A stretch of 64,000 nt of DNA from Chondrosia reniformis (Eukaryota; Porifera; Demospongiae; Chondrillida; Chondrillidae), in contig OX359194.1 in the NCBI GenBank assembly GCA_947172415.1, forward strand, positions 4,154,001 to 4,218,000, written 5' to 3'. Shown in pieces: positions 34,600-43,812 of the stretch. A model generated the notes under the pieces. That model had not been told where the DNA came from. It did no database searches and worked only from the letters and a program-made list of their open reading frames with translations. The translations under genes and the position numbers were made by a program. Positions within the stretch are counted from its first letter, which is position 1; every line of letters starts with the position of its first letter.

Positions 34600-36370
34600 C
34601 AAAAGGCGATTAGTAGACATTGACCGTACCCTTGTCCAAAGTGGTGTATTAAATGAAGGCATACCATGTATTCCCATTACTTTAGTACGATATCACAAAG
34701 GAGAAAGGGTTGAAACTGTTGCCCAAAGTCGTAAATTTCCTTTGTTTGACATTCAAAATGGTTTACTGAAGGCCCATGAAAAATTTATGAGGCTTCATAC
34801 TGATGTTAAGATTGAAGCAATGAGTAAGGAATATATTCTAGGTGTACTTAGGAAAGGGGCAGGATATTCTATGAATCAATTTGAAAATTTGAGTTTGGAG
34901 GAATTGAAACACCTCCTTTCCAAATATGAGAGGACAAGGACTATCTGGATATGGCATGACCACTCAAGTCTAGCATCACATGGTATTTTAGCCATAATGG
35001 TTGGGGTTATGTATGACCCTATTGTGTTCATGACTGAAAATGAAATAGGTAAAAATGTAGAAGAGTTTCTCCAAGAAGGAGAAATTCATGTAGTTGCTCA
35101 TGGGTCCTCATCATTACAAGATCAGGCTACTTTAATTCCTGAGCGACTCTCAGAATTGGATGGTCTAAGTGATGAGGTTCTAAGTTCAACTGGAATCAGA
35201 ATTACTGATAGGCTGCGTTTCTTCAAGGGTGATAAACCTGCAGCACAATTTGAAGCTGGAATCACATGTGGTGGAAATTATCCTTGTGTTGCTTGTGTTT
35301 GTCACCGTAATAGTTTTGCAGATTTTCCACATACAGTTAAGTGTGAACAAAGGACGCTGCAGAAAAATCTTAAAGTGGCTACAGGAGGACACTTTGGTAA
35401 AGTTCCTGGTAAGATAAAGTACTACGAAGAATTAAACACAAATCAGTTAAGAATTGAGTTAGAGAAAAGGGGTGTTAAGGACTATCCGTCTGATAAAAAG
35501 GGTAGATTAAATGTCCTAAAGGAAATGCTCTGGGGAGTGCAAAGAGTTCCCTCTTTACTGATGATGGCACCTGAAAGTTCATTAGATGAGTTTCATCTAG
35601 ATAGCTACAGTGTCCTTCCTTGTGAGCCTCTCCATGATTTAAAGGGCTATCTAGGTGCTGTCTTTAGACAATTGCCCTCGGTTTTGGGGCCTTCAAGGCT
35701 AAAAACTTCATTGTGTGATTATTTTAGTACCTTGTGGAAGAAGGCAAATTTGTATGGTTCTGACCTTCGTAAAGCACTAGTAGATGTAGCTCACATATTC
35801 CACTTATATGATACTCCAAGTACTGTGGCTACTTTTATTTGCTGTCTTGTTCAACTGTCCAATATTCTGTATTCAAAAGATTCTAACAGAAGTCCCAAAC
35901 AATGCCTACAGTTTTATAATTGTGCATATATTGTTCATGAGCTGCATTGTGAGCTGTTTGGTGACACAATGATCTCAAATTATTTTCATGCTTTACTTGT
36001 GCATGGTCCTATGCAACATGAAGTTGTTAGCTGCAGGTCAACCAACACTGAAAATGAGGAGAGAATCTTCAAGAGTGCTGAATCAGCAGCAAAGTGTACT
36101 GATCACAAGCCAGAAAACATGCAACCAGGGATACTGAAAAGACTTCAATGTAAAAGGAATCAAAAAACCAGCAACCCTTTGTTAAAATTGAGAAAGGAAA
36201 ACTCAAGAATTAGTCAGTCTGCTTCAAAACTTCCTCCCTACCCAGGCACTATCTTCAAGGAAGAGTTTATTAATAAGGGCCTGAATTGTTACATTTCCGT
36301 AATGCTACAATGGAAGGTGTTGCTGAAAGGTCCGAATCCTGTTGGAAGGAGGTTATTGAAAAGAAAATAA
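34577..36370 (+). CDS. Element B ORF2, transposase-like protein (GD-PAxQFE / CxxC / SAP-like / EPLHD family)
   Basis: 597 codons from ATG at 34577. Landmarks are IWIWHDHSSLASHGILAIMV (123-142), KGDKPAAQFEAGITCGGNYP (217-236) followed by C237-X2-C240-X-C242-H, a SAP-like segment (LNTNQLRIELEKRGV then GRLNVLKEML, about 286-318), GVQRVPSLL, and CEPLHDLKGYLGAVFRQLP (349-367). I recall the same order in many unnamed cnidarian and sponge proteins. The layout (acidic residue after a beta strand, GD-PA with a zinc-binding insertion, then a late D/E) resembles RNase H-fold transposases of the CMC/KDZ type. That is inference from pattern. SAP motifs bind DNA. The C-terminal tail after 36290 runs out of frame with ORF3, suggesting another indel. 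It may be catalytically intact. Confidence 0.65.
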   Translation: MAVPVPPNKRRLVDIDRTLVQSGVLNEGIPCIPITLVRYHKGERVETVAQSRKFPLFDIQNGLLKAHEKFMRLHTDVKIEAMSKEYILGVLRKGAGYSMNQFENLSLEELKHLLSKYERTRTIWIWHDHSSLASHGILAIMVGVMYDPIVFMTENEIGKNVEEFLQEGEIHVVAHGSSSLQDQATLIPERLSELDGLSDEVLSSTGIRITDRLRFFKGDKPAAQFEAGITCGGNYPCVACVCHRNSFADFPHTVKCEQRTLQKNLKVATGGHFGKVPGKIKYYEELNTNQLRIELEKRGVKDYPSDKKGRLNVLKEMLWGVQRVPSLLMMAPESSLDEFHLDSYSVLPCEPLHDLKGYLGAVFRQLPSVLGPSRLKTSLCDYFSTLWKKANLYGSDLRKALVDVAHIFHLYDTPSTVATFICCLVQLSNILYSKDSNRSPKQCLQFYNCAYIVHELHCELFGDTMISNYFHALLVHGPMQHEVVSCRSTNTENEERIFKSAESAAKCTDHKPENMQPGILKRLQCKRNQKTSNPLLKLRKENSRISQSASKLPPYPGTIFKEEFINKGLNCYISVMLQWKVLLKGPNPVGRRLLKRK

Positions 36371-36984
36371 CACTTCCTATTATCATGGAAAGAGAAAATG
36401 AAAGGGAAGGTAACATATCTGATATTTCCTCTGCTAACTGTGTGAATGTTTCAAGTGAACCTGAGTTTTCATTTGAAGCAACATTTATCCAGCCTACTTT
36501 GGCTTCTCCTAAGTCTTCCACTCCAAATAGGAAAACAATTCAGAGTGAGGAAAGTTCTGAAGCATCTGAAAATGGTGAAGATGGTTTTGTCCAAAAGGAA
36601 AATAGTAATGGAAATGATGAGCAAAATCCTAACCTGAACACAGAAGGTACTGTAGATGTACAAGTAGATGAGGTACTGAATAGTTGTCCTGAAGTATCTC
36701 TTGAATCATCAGTGTGTAAAGCTATCGCCAAATTGCTTGGCTCTTCCACTGATTTGAATGTATTTAATCAATTGCGGTGTATGTATAAGCAAGGAGATAG
36801 GCATATGTTGCCTTCTCAGAAGGAAAGGTATCATTCACTAGCCCGTTACTTTAGGAAAAAGATCTCAGCTAAGAAACGTAGTTTAGATCTCCAAATAGCC
36901 CAAGTATCTCCCAATAATACCATGTACAGTGAGTATGCTAAGGACATAAAGCTTTGCTTGAAATTGGTATGTAATCTTCATTAG
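36286..36984 (+). CDS. Element B ORF3, acidic C-terminal continuation
   Basis: 232 codons overlapping ORF2 by 85 bp. The listed start is TTG, and the first ATG is nine codons in. The N-terminal part is acidic and Ser/Glu/Asn rich (SEESSEASENGEDGFVQKEN), a likely disordered linker. The end is a compact basic region (VFNQLRCMYKQGDRHMLPSQ, then ERYHSLARYFRKKISAKKRS). It is most simply the C-terminal part of the ORF2 protein after a frameshift or small intron. Directly 3' lie a 25-bp minisatellite, AATAAA and a histone-type stem-loop. No family recognised. Confidence 0.6.
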   Translation: MLHFRNATMEGVAERSESCWKEVIEKKITLPIIMERENEREGNISDISSANCVNVSSEPEFSFEATFIQPTLASPKSSTPNRKTIQSEESSEASENGEDGFVQKENSNGNDEQNPNLNTEGTVDVQVDEVLNSCPEVSLESSVCKAIAKLLGSSTDLNVFNQLRCMYKQGDRHMLPSQKERYHSLARYFRKKISAKKRSLDLQIAQVSPNNTMYSEYAKDIKLCLKLVCNLH

Positions 36985-37106
36985 AGAGTCGTTGTGTGGC
37001 TCTATTATAGGAGTCGTTGTGTGGCTCTATTATAAGAGTCATTGTGTGGCTCTATTATAAGAGTCGTTGTGTGGCTCTATAAGAGTCGTTGTGTGGCTCT
37101 ATTACA
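36985..37106 (+). repeat. 25-bp minisatellite (five copies)
   Basis: GAGTCGTTGTGTGGCTC followed by TATTATAA, five copies, one with a G-to-A change and one 3 bp shorter. Each unit can form a small GAG.C / G.CTC stem. It lies in the 3' UTR of the ORF1-3 gene. Confidence 0.9.
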
Positions 37107-37112
37107 ATTTCT

Positions 37113-37134
37113 AATAAAGGCTTTTTTCAAAGCC
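37113..37134 (+). terminator. AATAAA plus histone-type 3' stem-loop
   Basis: AATAAA (37113-37118) is followed directly by GGCTTTTTTCAAAGCC (37119-37134), a 6-bp stem with a TTTC loop, and then ATCACTTCTCAGAAGA. Replication-dependent histone mRNAs end in such a 6-bp stem and 4-base loop followed by an A-rich flank and a purine-rich element. An identical stem-loop occurs at 38828. Confidence 0.55.
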
Positions 37135-37262
37135 ATCACTTCTCAGAAGATTGGCCATGCATATGCTAATGAGTCTATCTGTTCAGATCAACATTCTACC
37201 CAGCCATGCATATTCCACTTCATTGTTATGCTGAAATGTATGTCAGTCATTAGTACATACTT

Positions 37263-37338
37263 CACTAATTTACTGGTAATGAGGATGCATGAAAGACTTA
37301 ACAAAGTCTAGGTATCCCTCTTTGCTGGCTGGTTAGTG
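37263..37338 (+). other. Repeated structured motif, copy 1
   Basis: CACTAA...TTAGTG close a stem, with inner pairs GGAT...ATCC and AGACTT/AAGTCT around TAACAA. A homologous, compensating copy is at 49873-49953. It may be a structured RNA or a DNA hairpin. No known family assigned. Confidence 0.5.
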
Positions 37339-37369
37339 TTCAATGTGCATAACATCAAGTCATTTTAAA

Positions 37370-38262
37370 TTTCCCAACACAATACATACAGTTAAAGGAC
37401 TTATACCTCAAAAGTATGGCTTCCCAAAGTGCTGAAGATTTGTCCATATGGCTTCATTTCTAGGAACACCACCAAATGTCCCTGAATGGACCATTTCTTT
37501 GGTGCTGGTCCCAATAGTGAACCACATATGGAACAGCATAGATGAACAGACAAATACAGCTAAAGTTCCTTACATGTGCAAAATCATTTTAGCAAAAGTT
37601 TAGGTGACACAACACAATGCATACAATTAAAGGACTTACCTCAAAAGTATGGCTTCCCAAAGTGCTGAAGATTTGTCCATATGGCTTCATTTCTAGGAAC
37701 ACCACCAAATGTCCCTGAATGGACCATTTCTTTGGTGCTGGTCCCAATAGTGAACCACATATGGAACAGCATAGATGAACAGACAAATACAGCTAAAGTT
37801 CCTTACATGTGCAAAATCATTTTAGCAAAAGTTTAGGTGACACAACACAATGCATACAATTAAAGGACTTATACCTCAAAAGTATGGCTTCCCAAAGTGC
37901 TGAAGATTTGTCCATATGGCTTCATTTCTAGGAACACCACCAAATGTCCCTGAATAGACCATTTCTTTGGTGCTGGTCCCAATAGTGAACCACATATGGA
38001 ACAGCATAGATGAACAGACAAATACAGCTAAAGTTCCTTACATGTGCAAAATCATTTTAGCAAAAGTTTAGGTGACACAACACAATGCATACAATTAAAG
38101 GACTTACCTCAAAAGTATGGCTTCCCAAAGTGCTGAAGATTTGTCCATATGGCTTCATTTCTAGGAACACCACCAAATGTCCTTGAATGGACAATTTCTT
38201 TGGTGCTGGTCCCAATAGTGAACCACATATGGAACAGCATAGATGAACAGACAAATACAATT
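37370..38262. repeat. 234-bp tandem repeat, four copies
   Basis: The phrase AAAAGTATGGCTTCCCAAAG recurs at about 37410, 37643, 37878 and 38111 (periods 233-235). Copies are more than 95 percent alike by eye, apart from TTACC/TTATACC and a few substitutions. Minus ORFs of 65-67 codons in two copies are identical in most residues only because the repeats are. Confidence 0.9.
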
Positions 38263-38425
38263 AAATGATACTAATTTACACGCAAGACAATAACAATAAA
38301 GTGAAAACAAGGTAACAATACGTTGATAATAAGGTCATATCTTCACCTTGAGTGCAAGGTTAAGGTGGTGAGAAAGTGAGTAAGCAGCCTATAATGGGCG
38401 TGATGACACACCCTCCAACTAACAG

Positions 38426-38433
38426 TATAAATA
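38426..38433 (+). promoter_or_regulatory. TATA box of the small gene in B
   Basis: TATAAATA lies 41 bp before the ATG at 38474, a spacing that allows a very short 5' leader, as in histone genes. The upstream 150 bp are unique and AT/GC-mixed. Confidence 0.5.
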
Positions 38434-38473
38434 GACTTTACCCAGCATAGCTACAACAGCTGATACAGCAAAA

Positions 38474-38809
38474 ATGGCAACCTTCAACTTCAGAAATCTT
38501 GACAAATGCCAGATAACTATAATAAACCCTAAAGAAAACCGAGGAAAAGGAGGAAAAGGAGAAAAGAGAGCCAAGACCAAGAAGCCAGGGAACCTACCAA
38601 TGCTGTGTAGGTTCCAAGAAAAATGTAAAAAAGGTCCTAAAAAGGAGAGTGTGAATACAGGCATGTGGAACCTCACCTGCTTGAGGGCTGCAAGAGGCCA
38701 TTCATGTTGTGTTGAGGGAGGCCCTGTACAAACCCGAAGTGCAGGTTTGTACATCTGGAGGAGGAAAAGGAACCAGCTGCAAAAAAGAGAAAAGAAGAAA
38801 AATAAATAA
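38474..38809 (+). CDS. Small lysine-rich ORF with histone-gene-like layout
   Basis: 111 codons from ATG. The order is an N-terminal segment (ATFNFRNLDKCQITIINPKE), a Lys/Gly/Arg-rich stretch (NRGKGGKGEKRAKTKKPGN), a Cys-containing middle (MLCRFQEKCKKGPKKE) and a very basic tail (WRRKRNQLQKREKKKNK). It is not a histone in any frame I checked. The layout, however, copies that of a replication-dependent histone gene: TATA box 41 bp upstream, no intron, stop, then a histone-type stem-loop 19 bp after the stop. It could be a nucleic-acid-binding accessory protein of B. The middle may be frameshifted, since its composition changes. No family recognised. Confidence 0.5.
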   Translation: MATFNFRNLDKCQITIINPKENRGKGGKGEKRAKTKKPGNLPMLCRFQEKCKKGPKKESVNTGMWNLTCLRAARGHSCCVEGGPVQTRSAGLYIWRRKRNQLQKREKKKNK

Positions 38810-38827
38810 AAAGACGAACTAACAAAC

Positions 38828-38843
38828 GGCTTTTTTCAAAGCC
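38828..38843 (+). terminator. Histone-type 3' stem-loop of the small gene
   Basis: GGCTTTTTTCAAAGCC preceded by AACAAAC and followed by ACAACATGTCAAAAGAT. The 6-bp stem, TTTC loop, ACAACA flank and nearby purine-rich AAAAGA are close to the animal histone consensus (GGCTCTTTTCAGAGCC-ACCA). It is identical to the stem at 37119, although surrounding sequences differ. AATAAA motifs also lie at the stop codon. Confidence 0.6.
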
Positions 38844-38954
38844 ACAACATGTCAAAAGATTTCAACAATCTAAACAAACTAAAATGAAACGCTACATTAC
38901 ACAAATCATCTGAAGACTCTATATTAAAACACTACGTTTCACAAATCAACTAGA

Positions 38955-39505
38955 AATCTAAAATGATACATTACACAAAAGTCTAAAATGATACATTACA
39001 CAAAAGTCTAAAATGATACATTACACAAAAGTCTAAAATGATACATTACACAAAAGTCTAAAATGATACATTACACAAAAGTCTAAAATGATACATTACA
39101 CAAAAGTCTAAAATGATACATTACACAAAAGTCTAAAATGATACATTACACAAAAGTCTAAAATGATACATTACACAAAAGTCAAAAATGATACGTTACA
39201 CAAAGGTCTGAAATGCTACGTTACAACGTAGCATTTCAGACTTTCTAGATAATTTGTGTAACATCAACTAGAAAGTCTAAAATGATGCGCTACACAAAAG
39301 TCTAAAATGATACATTACACAAAAGTCTAAAATGATACATTACACAAAAGTCTAAAATGATACATTACATAAAAGTCAAAAATGATACGTTACACAAAGG
39401 TCTGAAATACTACGTTACAACGTAGCATTTCAGACTTTCTAGATGATTTGTGTAACGTCAACTAGAAAGTCTAAAATGATACGTTACACAAATCATTTAA
39501 AAAGT
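38955..39505. repeat. 25-bp minisatellite with embedded palindromes
   Basis: Unit TCTAAAATGATACATTACAC plus AAAAG, about 9 near-perfect copies from 38965 to 39190 and more after 39280. Two palindromes (about 39207-39241 and 39398-39432, arms TCTGAAATGCTACGTT and its complement) interrupt the array at about 190-bp spacing, so a larger unit is itself duplicated. Confidence 0.88.
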
Positions 39506-39784
39506 CTAAAAGGAAATGTTACGTTACATAAAACATCTAACCTTCTCGTTCTTCTACTGAGGATTTTCGATTTCTAGTCCTTCGCCGACCCTCGCCGTAC
39601 AAGGGACTAATGAATCGATTACGTTTTCCACTCTGCTGCGTCATCATGACAGTTTTTTATAATATTATTAACTTCATGTGCGAGTCACATGACATTCACG
39701 CTACTTCCTGTAAAATGTTCAAATATTTCGCACCTAAAAGGGGCTTCAAAAAATCGGAACTATTACGGACATGTTCCACATGCG

Positions 39785-39972
39785 TGAGAAGAAAGACCAT
39801 TGTATTTGCAAACTTTAATCTCTGACCACAGGTTAGAGGGACTGACTTTCTTTACCACAAGATCAGAGACATAAGACTTCTGGGCTGATCTCTGCCATTT
39901 TGTCACTTGATTGTGAAATTTTCTGTACTTTTATAGTCAGTATATAGGTGGGTCTGCAGGAACTTCCGATGC
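39785..39972. other. Unique flank right of transposon B
   Basis: About 190 bp with no 13-bp units or coding sequence, between the inferred B terminus and the returning satellite. Confidence 0.4.
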
Positions 39973-42900
39973 AGTTATATGTACTAGTTGTATGTACTAG
40001 TTGGTGTACTAATTCTATGTACTAGTTGTATGTACTAGTTGTATGTATTAGTAAATAAATTAGTTGTATGAACTAGTTGTATGAACACGTTGTATGTACT
40101 AGTTGTATGTATTAGTAACAATCTGTATTTACTAGTTGTAGTTACTAGTTGTATATACTAGTTGTATGTACTAGTGCTATGTACTGATTGTGTGTACTAG
40201 TTGTATATACTAGTCGTATATACTAGTTGTATATTCTAGTTGTATGTACTAGTTGTATGAACTAGTAACACTCTGCATTTACCGGTTGTAGTTACTAGTT
40301 GTATATACTAGTTGTATGTACTAGTTGCATCTACTAGTAACTAGTTGTATGTCCTAGTTGTAGGTACTAGTTGTGTGTACTAGTTCTATGTACTAGTCGT
40401 ATATACTAGTTGTATGTACTAGTTGTATGTACTAGTTGTGTGTACTAGTTGTATGTACTAGTCGTATATACTAGTTGTATGTACTAGTTTTATGTACTAG
40501 TTGTGCGTAATTGTTGTATGTACTACTTATATTTACCAGTAGTAGTTACTAGCTGTATGTACTAGTTGTCTGTACTAGTAACTAGTTTTATGTATTAGTA
40601 ACTAGTTGTATGTACTAGTAACTAGCTGTATGTACTAGATGTATGTACTAGTGGTGTGTACAACTTGTATGTACAAGTAACTAAATGTATGTACTAGTTG
40701 TAGTTACTAGTTTTATGTACTAGTTGTATGTACTAATTGTATGTACAAGTAACTGGATGTATGATCTAGTTGTATGTACTAGTTGTATGTCCTAGTTATA
40801 TTTACCAATTGTAGTTATTAGTTGTATGTACTAGTTGTATGTACTAATTGTTTGTACTAGTAACTAGATGTATGTACTAGGTGTATGTACTTGTTTTATG
40901 AACTAAATACTAGTTGTATATACCAATTGTATGTACTAAATATAAGTTCTAGTTGTATGGACTAATTGTTTGTACTAGTTGTGTATAGTATTTATATGTA
41001 CTAGTTATAAGTGTATGTCTAGTTTTATGTAGTAGTTGTGTGTTGTGTGTTATATATACTGGTTGTATGTTGTAAAAACCAGTTGTATGTATTACTTGTA
41101 TGTATTAGTTGTATGTACTAGTTATATGTACTAGTTGTATATATGTACTAATAACTGATCGTACAAACTAGTTGTATGTGCTAGTTATATGTGGTAGTTG
41201 TGTATACTGGTTGCATGAACTAGTCGTATGTACTAGGTGCATTTACTAGTTTATGTACTAGGTGGGTCTAATTGTTGTTTGTACTAGTTATAATTACAAG
41301 TTGTCGTTAGATGTTGTATGTACTAATCGTATGAACTAGTTGTATGTTGTAGTAAATAGTTGTATGTAGTAGTTGTATGTTCTAGTTATATAAACTAGTT
41401 GTATGTACTAGTAACTAGCTGTATGCACTAGTTGTTTGTGCTAGTGTTTTGTATTAGTACTGGTAATATTTAATAGTTGCTTGTGCTACTTGTATCTACA
41501 AGTATAAATTACATTTACTCTTTGTAGGTACTAGTTCTATGTACTAGTTGTATTTGTATGTACTAATTGTATGAATATACTAGTTTTATGTACTAGTTCT
41601 ATGTACTAGTTGTAGTACTAGTTTAATGTACTAGTCGCATGTACTAGTTGTGTGTACTGGTTGTATGCACTAGTTGTATGTCTTGTGTTATGGAATCGTT
41701 CTATGTGCTAGTTGTATGTGCTAGTTGTAGTACAAGTTGTATGCGCTAGTTGTATGTACTAGTTGTATGAACTAGTTGTATGTACTAGTTGTAGGTACTA
41801 TTTATATGTACTAGTTATTTGTGTATACCCTAGTTGTATGTTCTAGTCTTATGGAATCGTTCTGTTTGTCCTAGATACACGTTGTATGTGCTAGTTGCTA
41901 GTTGTATACACTATTTGTATGTATTAGTTATATGTTCTAGTAGTATGTACTAATTGTATGGCCTCCTTTAATGTACTAGTTGAATGTATATATTAGTTAA
42001 GAACTAGTTGTATGGACTAGTTGTATGTACTAGCTGTATTTACTTCTTCTATGTGCTAGTTGTATGTAATAGTTGCATGCACTAGTTGTATGTACCAAGT
42101 TGTATGTACTTGTTATATGTACATGTTGAATGAATTAATTGAATTTACTTTGTGTGTATACTAATTGCATGCACTAATTGTCTTTACTAGTTGTATGTAC
42201 TAGTTGTATGAACTCTTTCTATGTACTAGTTATATGTGTATTTTTAGTTATACGTATATATCCTAGTTATATGAACCACTTGGATGTACTAGTTATATGT
42301 ACTAATTGTAAGTACTAGTTGTATGTACCAGTTGTATGTACTAGTTGTATGGACTAGTTGCATGTATTAGTTGAATGCACTAGTTTTATGTACTAATTGT
42401 ATGGACTCTTTCTAGGTACTAGTTATATGTGTATTTTTAGTTATACGTATATATCCTAGTTATAGGTACCACTTGGATGTACTAGTTATATGTACTAATT
42501 GTAAGCACTAGTTGTATGTACAAGTTTTATGTACTAGTTGTATGAAATAGTAGTATGTAGTAGCTGTATATATTAGTTGTATATTTCAACAAGTTCAACT
42601 AGTAGAATTTACTACTTATATGTACTAGTTGTATGTACTAGTTGTATTTACTAGTTCTATGCACTAGTTGTAGGTACTAGTAACTAACTGTATGTACTAA
42701 ATGTATATACTAGTTGGATGTACTAGCTTTATGTAGTTATATGTAATACTTGTATGTAAGACTTGTGTGTAATTGTTGTATGTACTAGTAATATCTACTA
42801 GTTGTAGTTACTAGTTGTATGTACTAATTGTATGTACTAGTTGTATATACTAGTTTTATGTACTAGTTGTATGTACTATTTGTATGTACTAGTAAATATA

Positions 42901-43812
42901 TGTATGTACTCGTTGTAGGTACTAGTTGTAGGTACTAGTTGTATGTACTAGTAACTAGTTTTATGTACTAGTTATGTGTACTACTTTTATGTGCTAGTTA
43001 AATGTACTTAGTTGTATGTACTAGTTGTATGAACTTGTAACCATATGGATGTACTAGTTATAGGTACTACTTGTATGTACTAGTTGTGTGTAATTGCTGT
43101 ATGTACTAGTTATATTTATTAGTTGTAGTTACTATTTGTATACACTAGTTGTTTTTACTAGTTGTGTATTCTAGTTCTATGTACAAGTTGTATATGTCAC
43201 TAATTTTATGTACTAGTTGTGTGTAATTGCTGTGTGTACTAGTTATATTTACTAGTTATTGGTTGTATGTACTAGCTGTTTGTAGTTTAGTTGTATGTAA
43301 GAGTTATTTGTACTAGTTATATGTTTATGTTCTGGTTATATGTACAAGTTGTATATACTAGTTATATGTACTAATTCTGTGAAATAGTTATGTAACAGTT
43401 GTAGGTACTAGTTGTATGTACTAGTAATATATACTAGTTGTAAGTACCAGATACTAGTTGTATGTACTAGTTATATATACTAGTTGTAAGTACCAGATAC
43501 TAGTTGTATGTACTAGTTGTATGTACTAATTGCATGTACTAGTTTCTAGTTGTAAGAACTAGTTGTATATACTAGTTATATGATCTAGTTATATGAGTAT
43601 GTAATGGTTATATGTACCAGTTGTGTGTAACATCTGGATGTAATAGTTGTATGTACTTTAGTTGTATGTACTATTGTAAGTACTCGTTATTAGTTGTATA
43701 GTCTAGTTGTATGTACTAGGACTAGTTATATTTACTAGTTGGAGGTTCTAGTTGTATGTACTCAATTGTAAGTAGTAGTTGCATGTTCTAAACGTATATA
43801 CTAATTGTATGT
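39973..43812 (-). repeat. 13-bp satellite array, reverse orientation
   Basis: CTAGTTGTATGTA units, fairly regular between 40.1 and 40.9 kb. A duplicated block of about 180 bp at 42209 and 42389 shares CTAGTTATATGTGTATTTTT. No gene. Confidence 0.93.

Larger units (their letters stand above)
32274..39784 (+). mobile_element. Element B: 7.5-kb DNA transposon with uncharacterised transposase-like genes
   Basis: The left end CGCAAGTGAAACATGTC is the inverted match of the right end GGACATGTTCCACATGCG (14 of 17 positions). The ends are shared with the deleted element A. Inside are an intron-containing 5' exon, three overlapping ORFs, a second small gene, two histone-type stem-loops and three minisatellites. 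A clear target duplication could not be assigned (TG or TGA at most). The combination of terminal inverted repeats, a deleted derivative and an RNase H-type-looking protein argues for a class II transposon. The superfamily is not recognised. Confidence 0.65.

Noticed and set aside
38474-38809. Histone H2A or H4 gene
   Set aside because: The GKGGKG stretch and gene layout suggest it, but no histone-fold sequence is present in any frame examined.
39610-39825. 71-codon ORF at the right end of B as a third gene
   Set aside because: It runs through the terminal inverted repeat and beyond the element. No motif or promoter.
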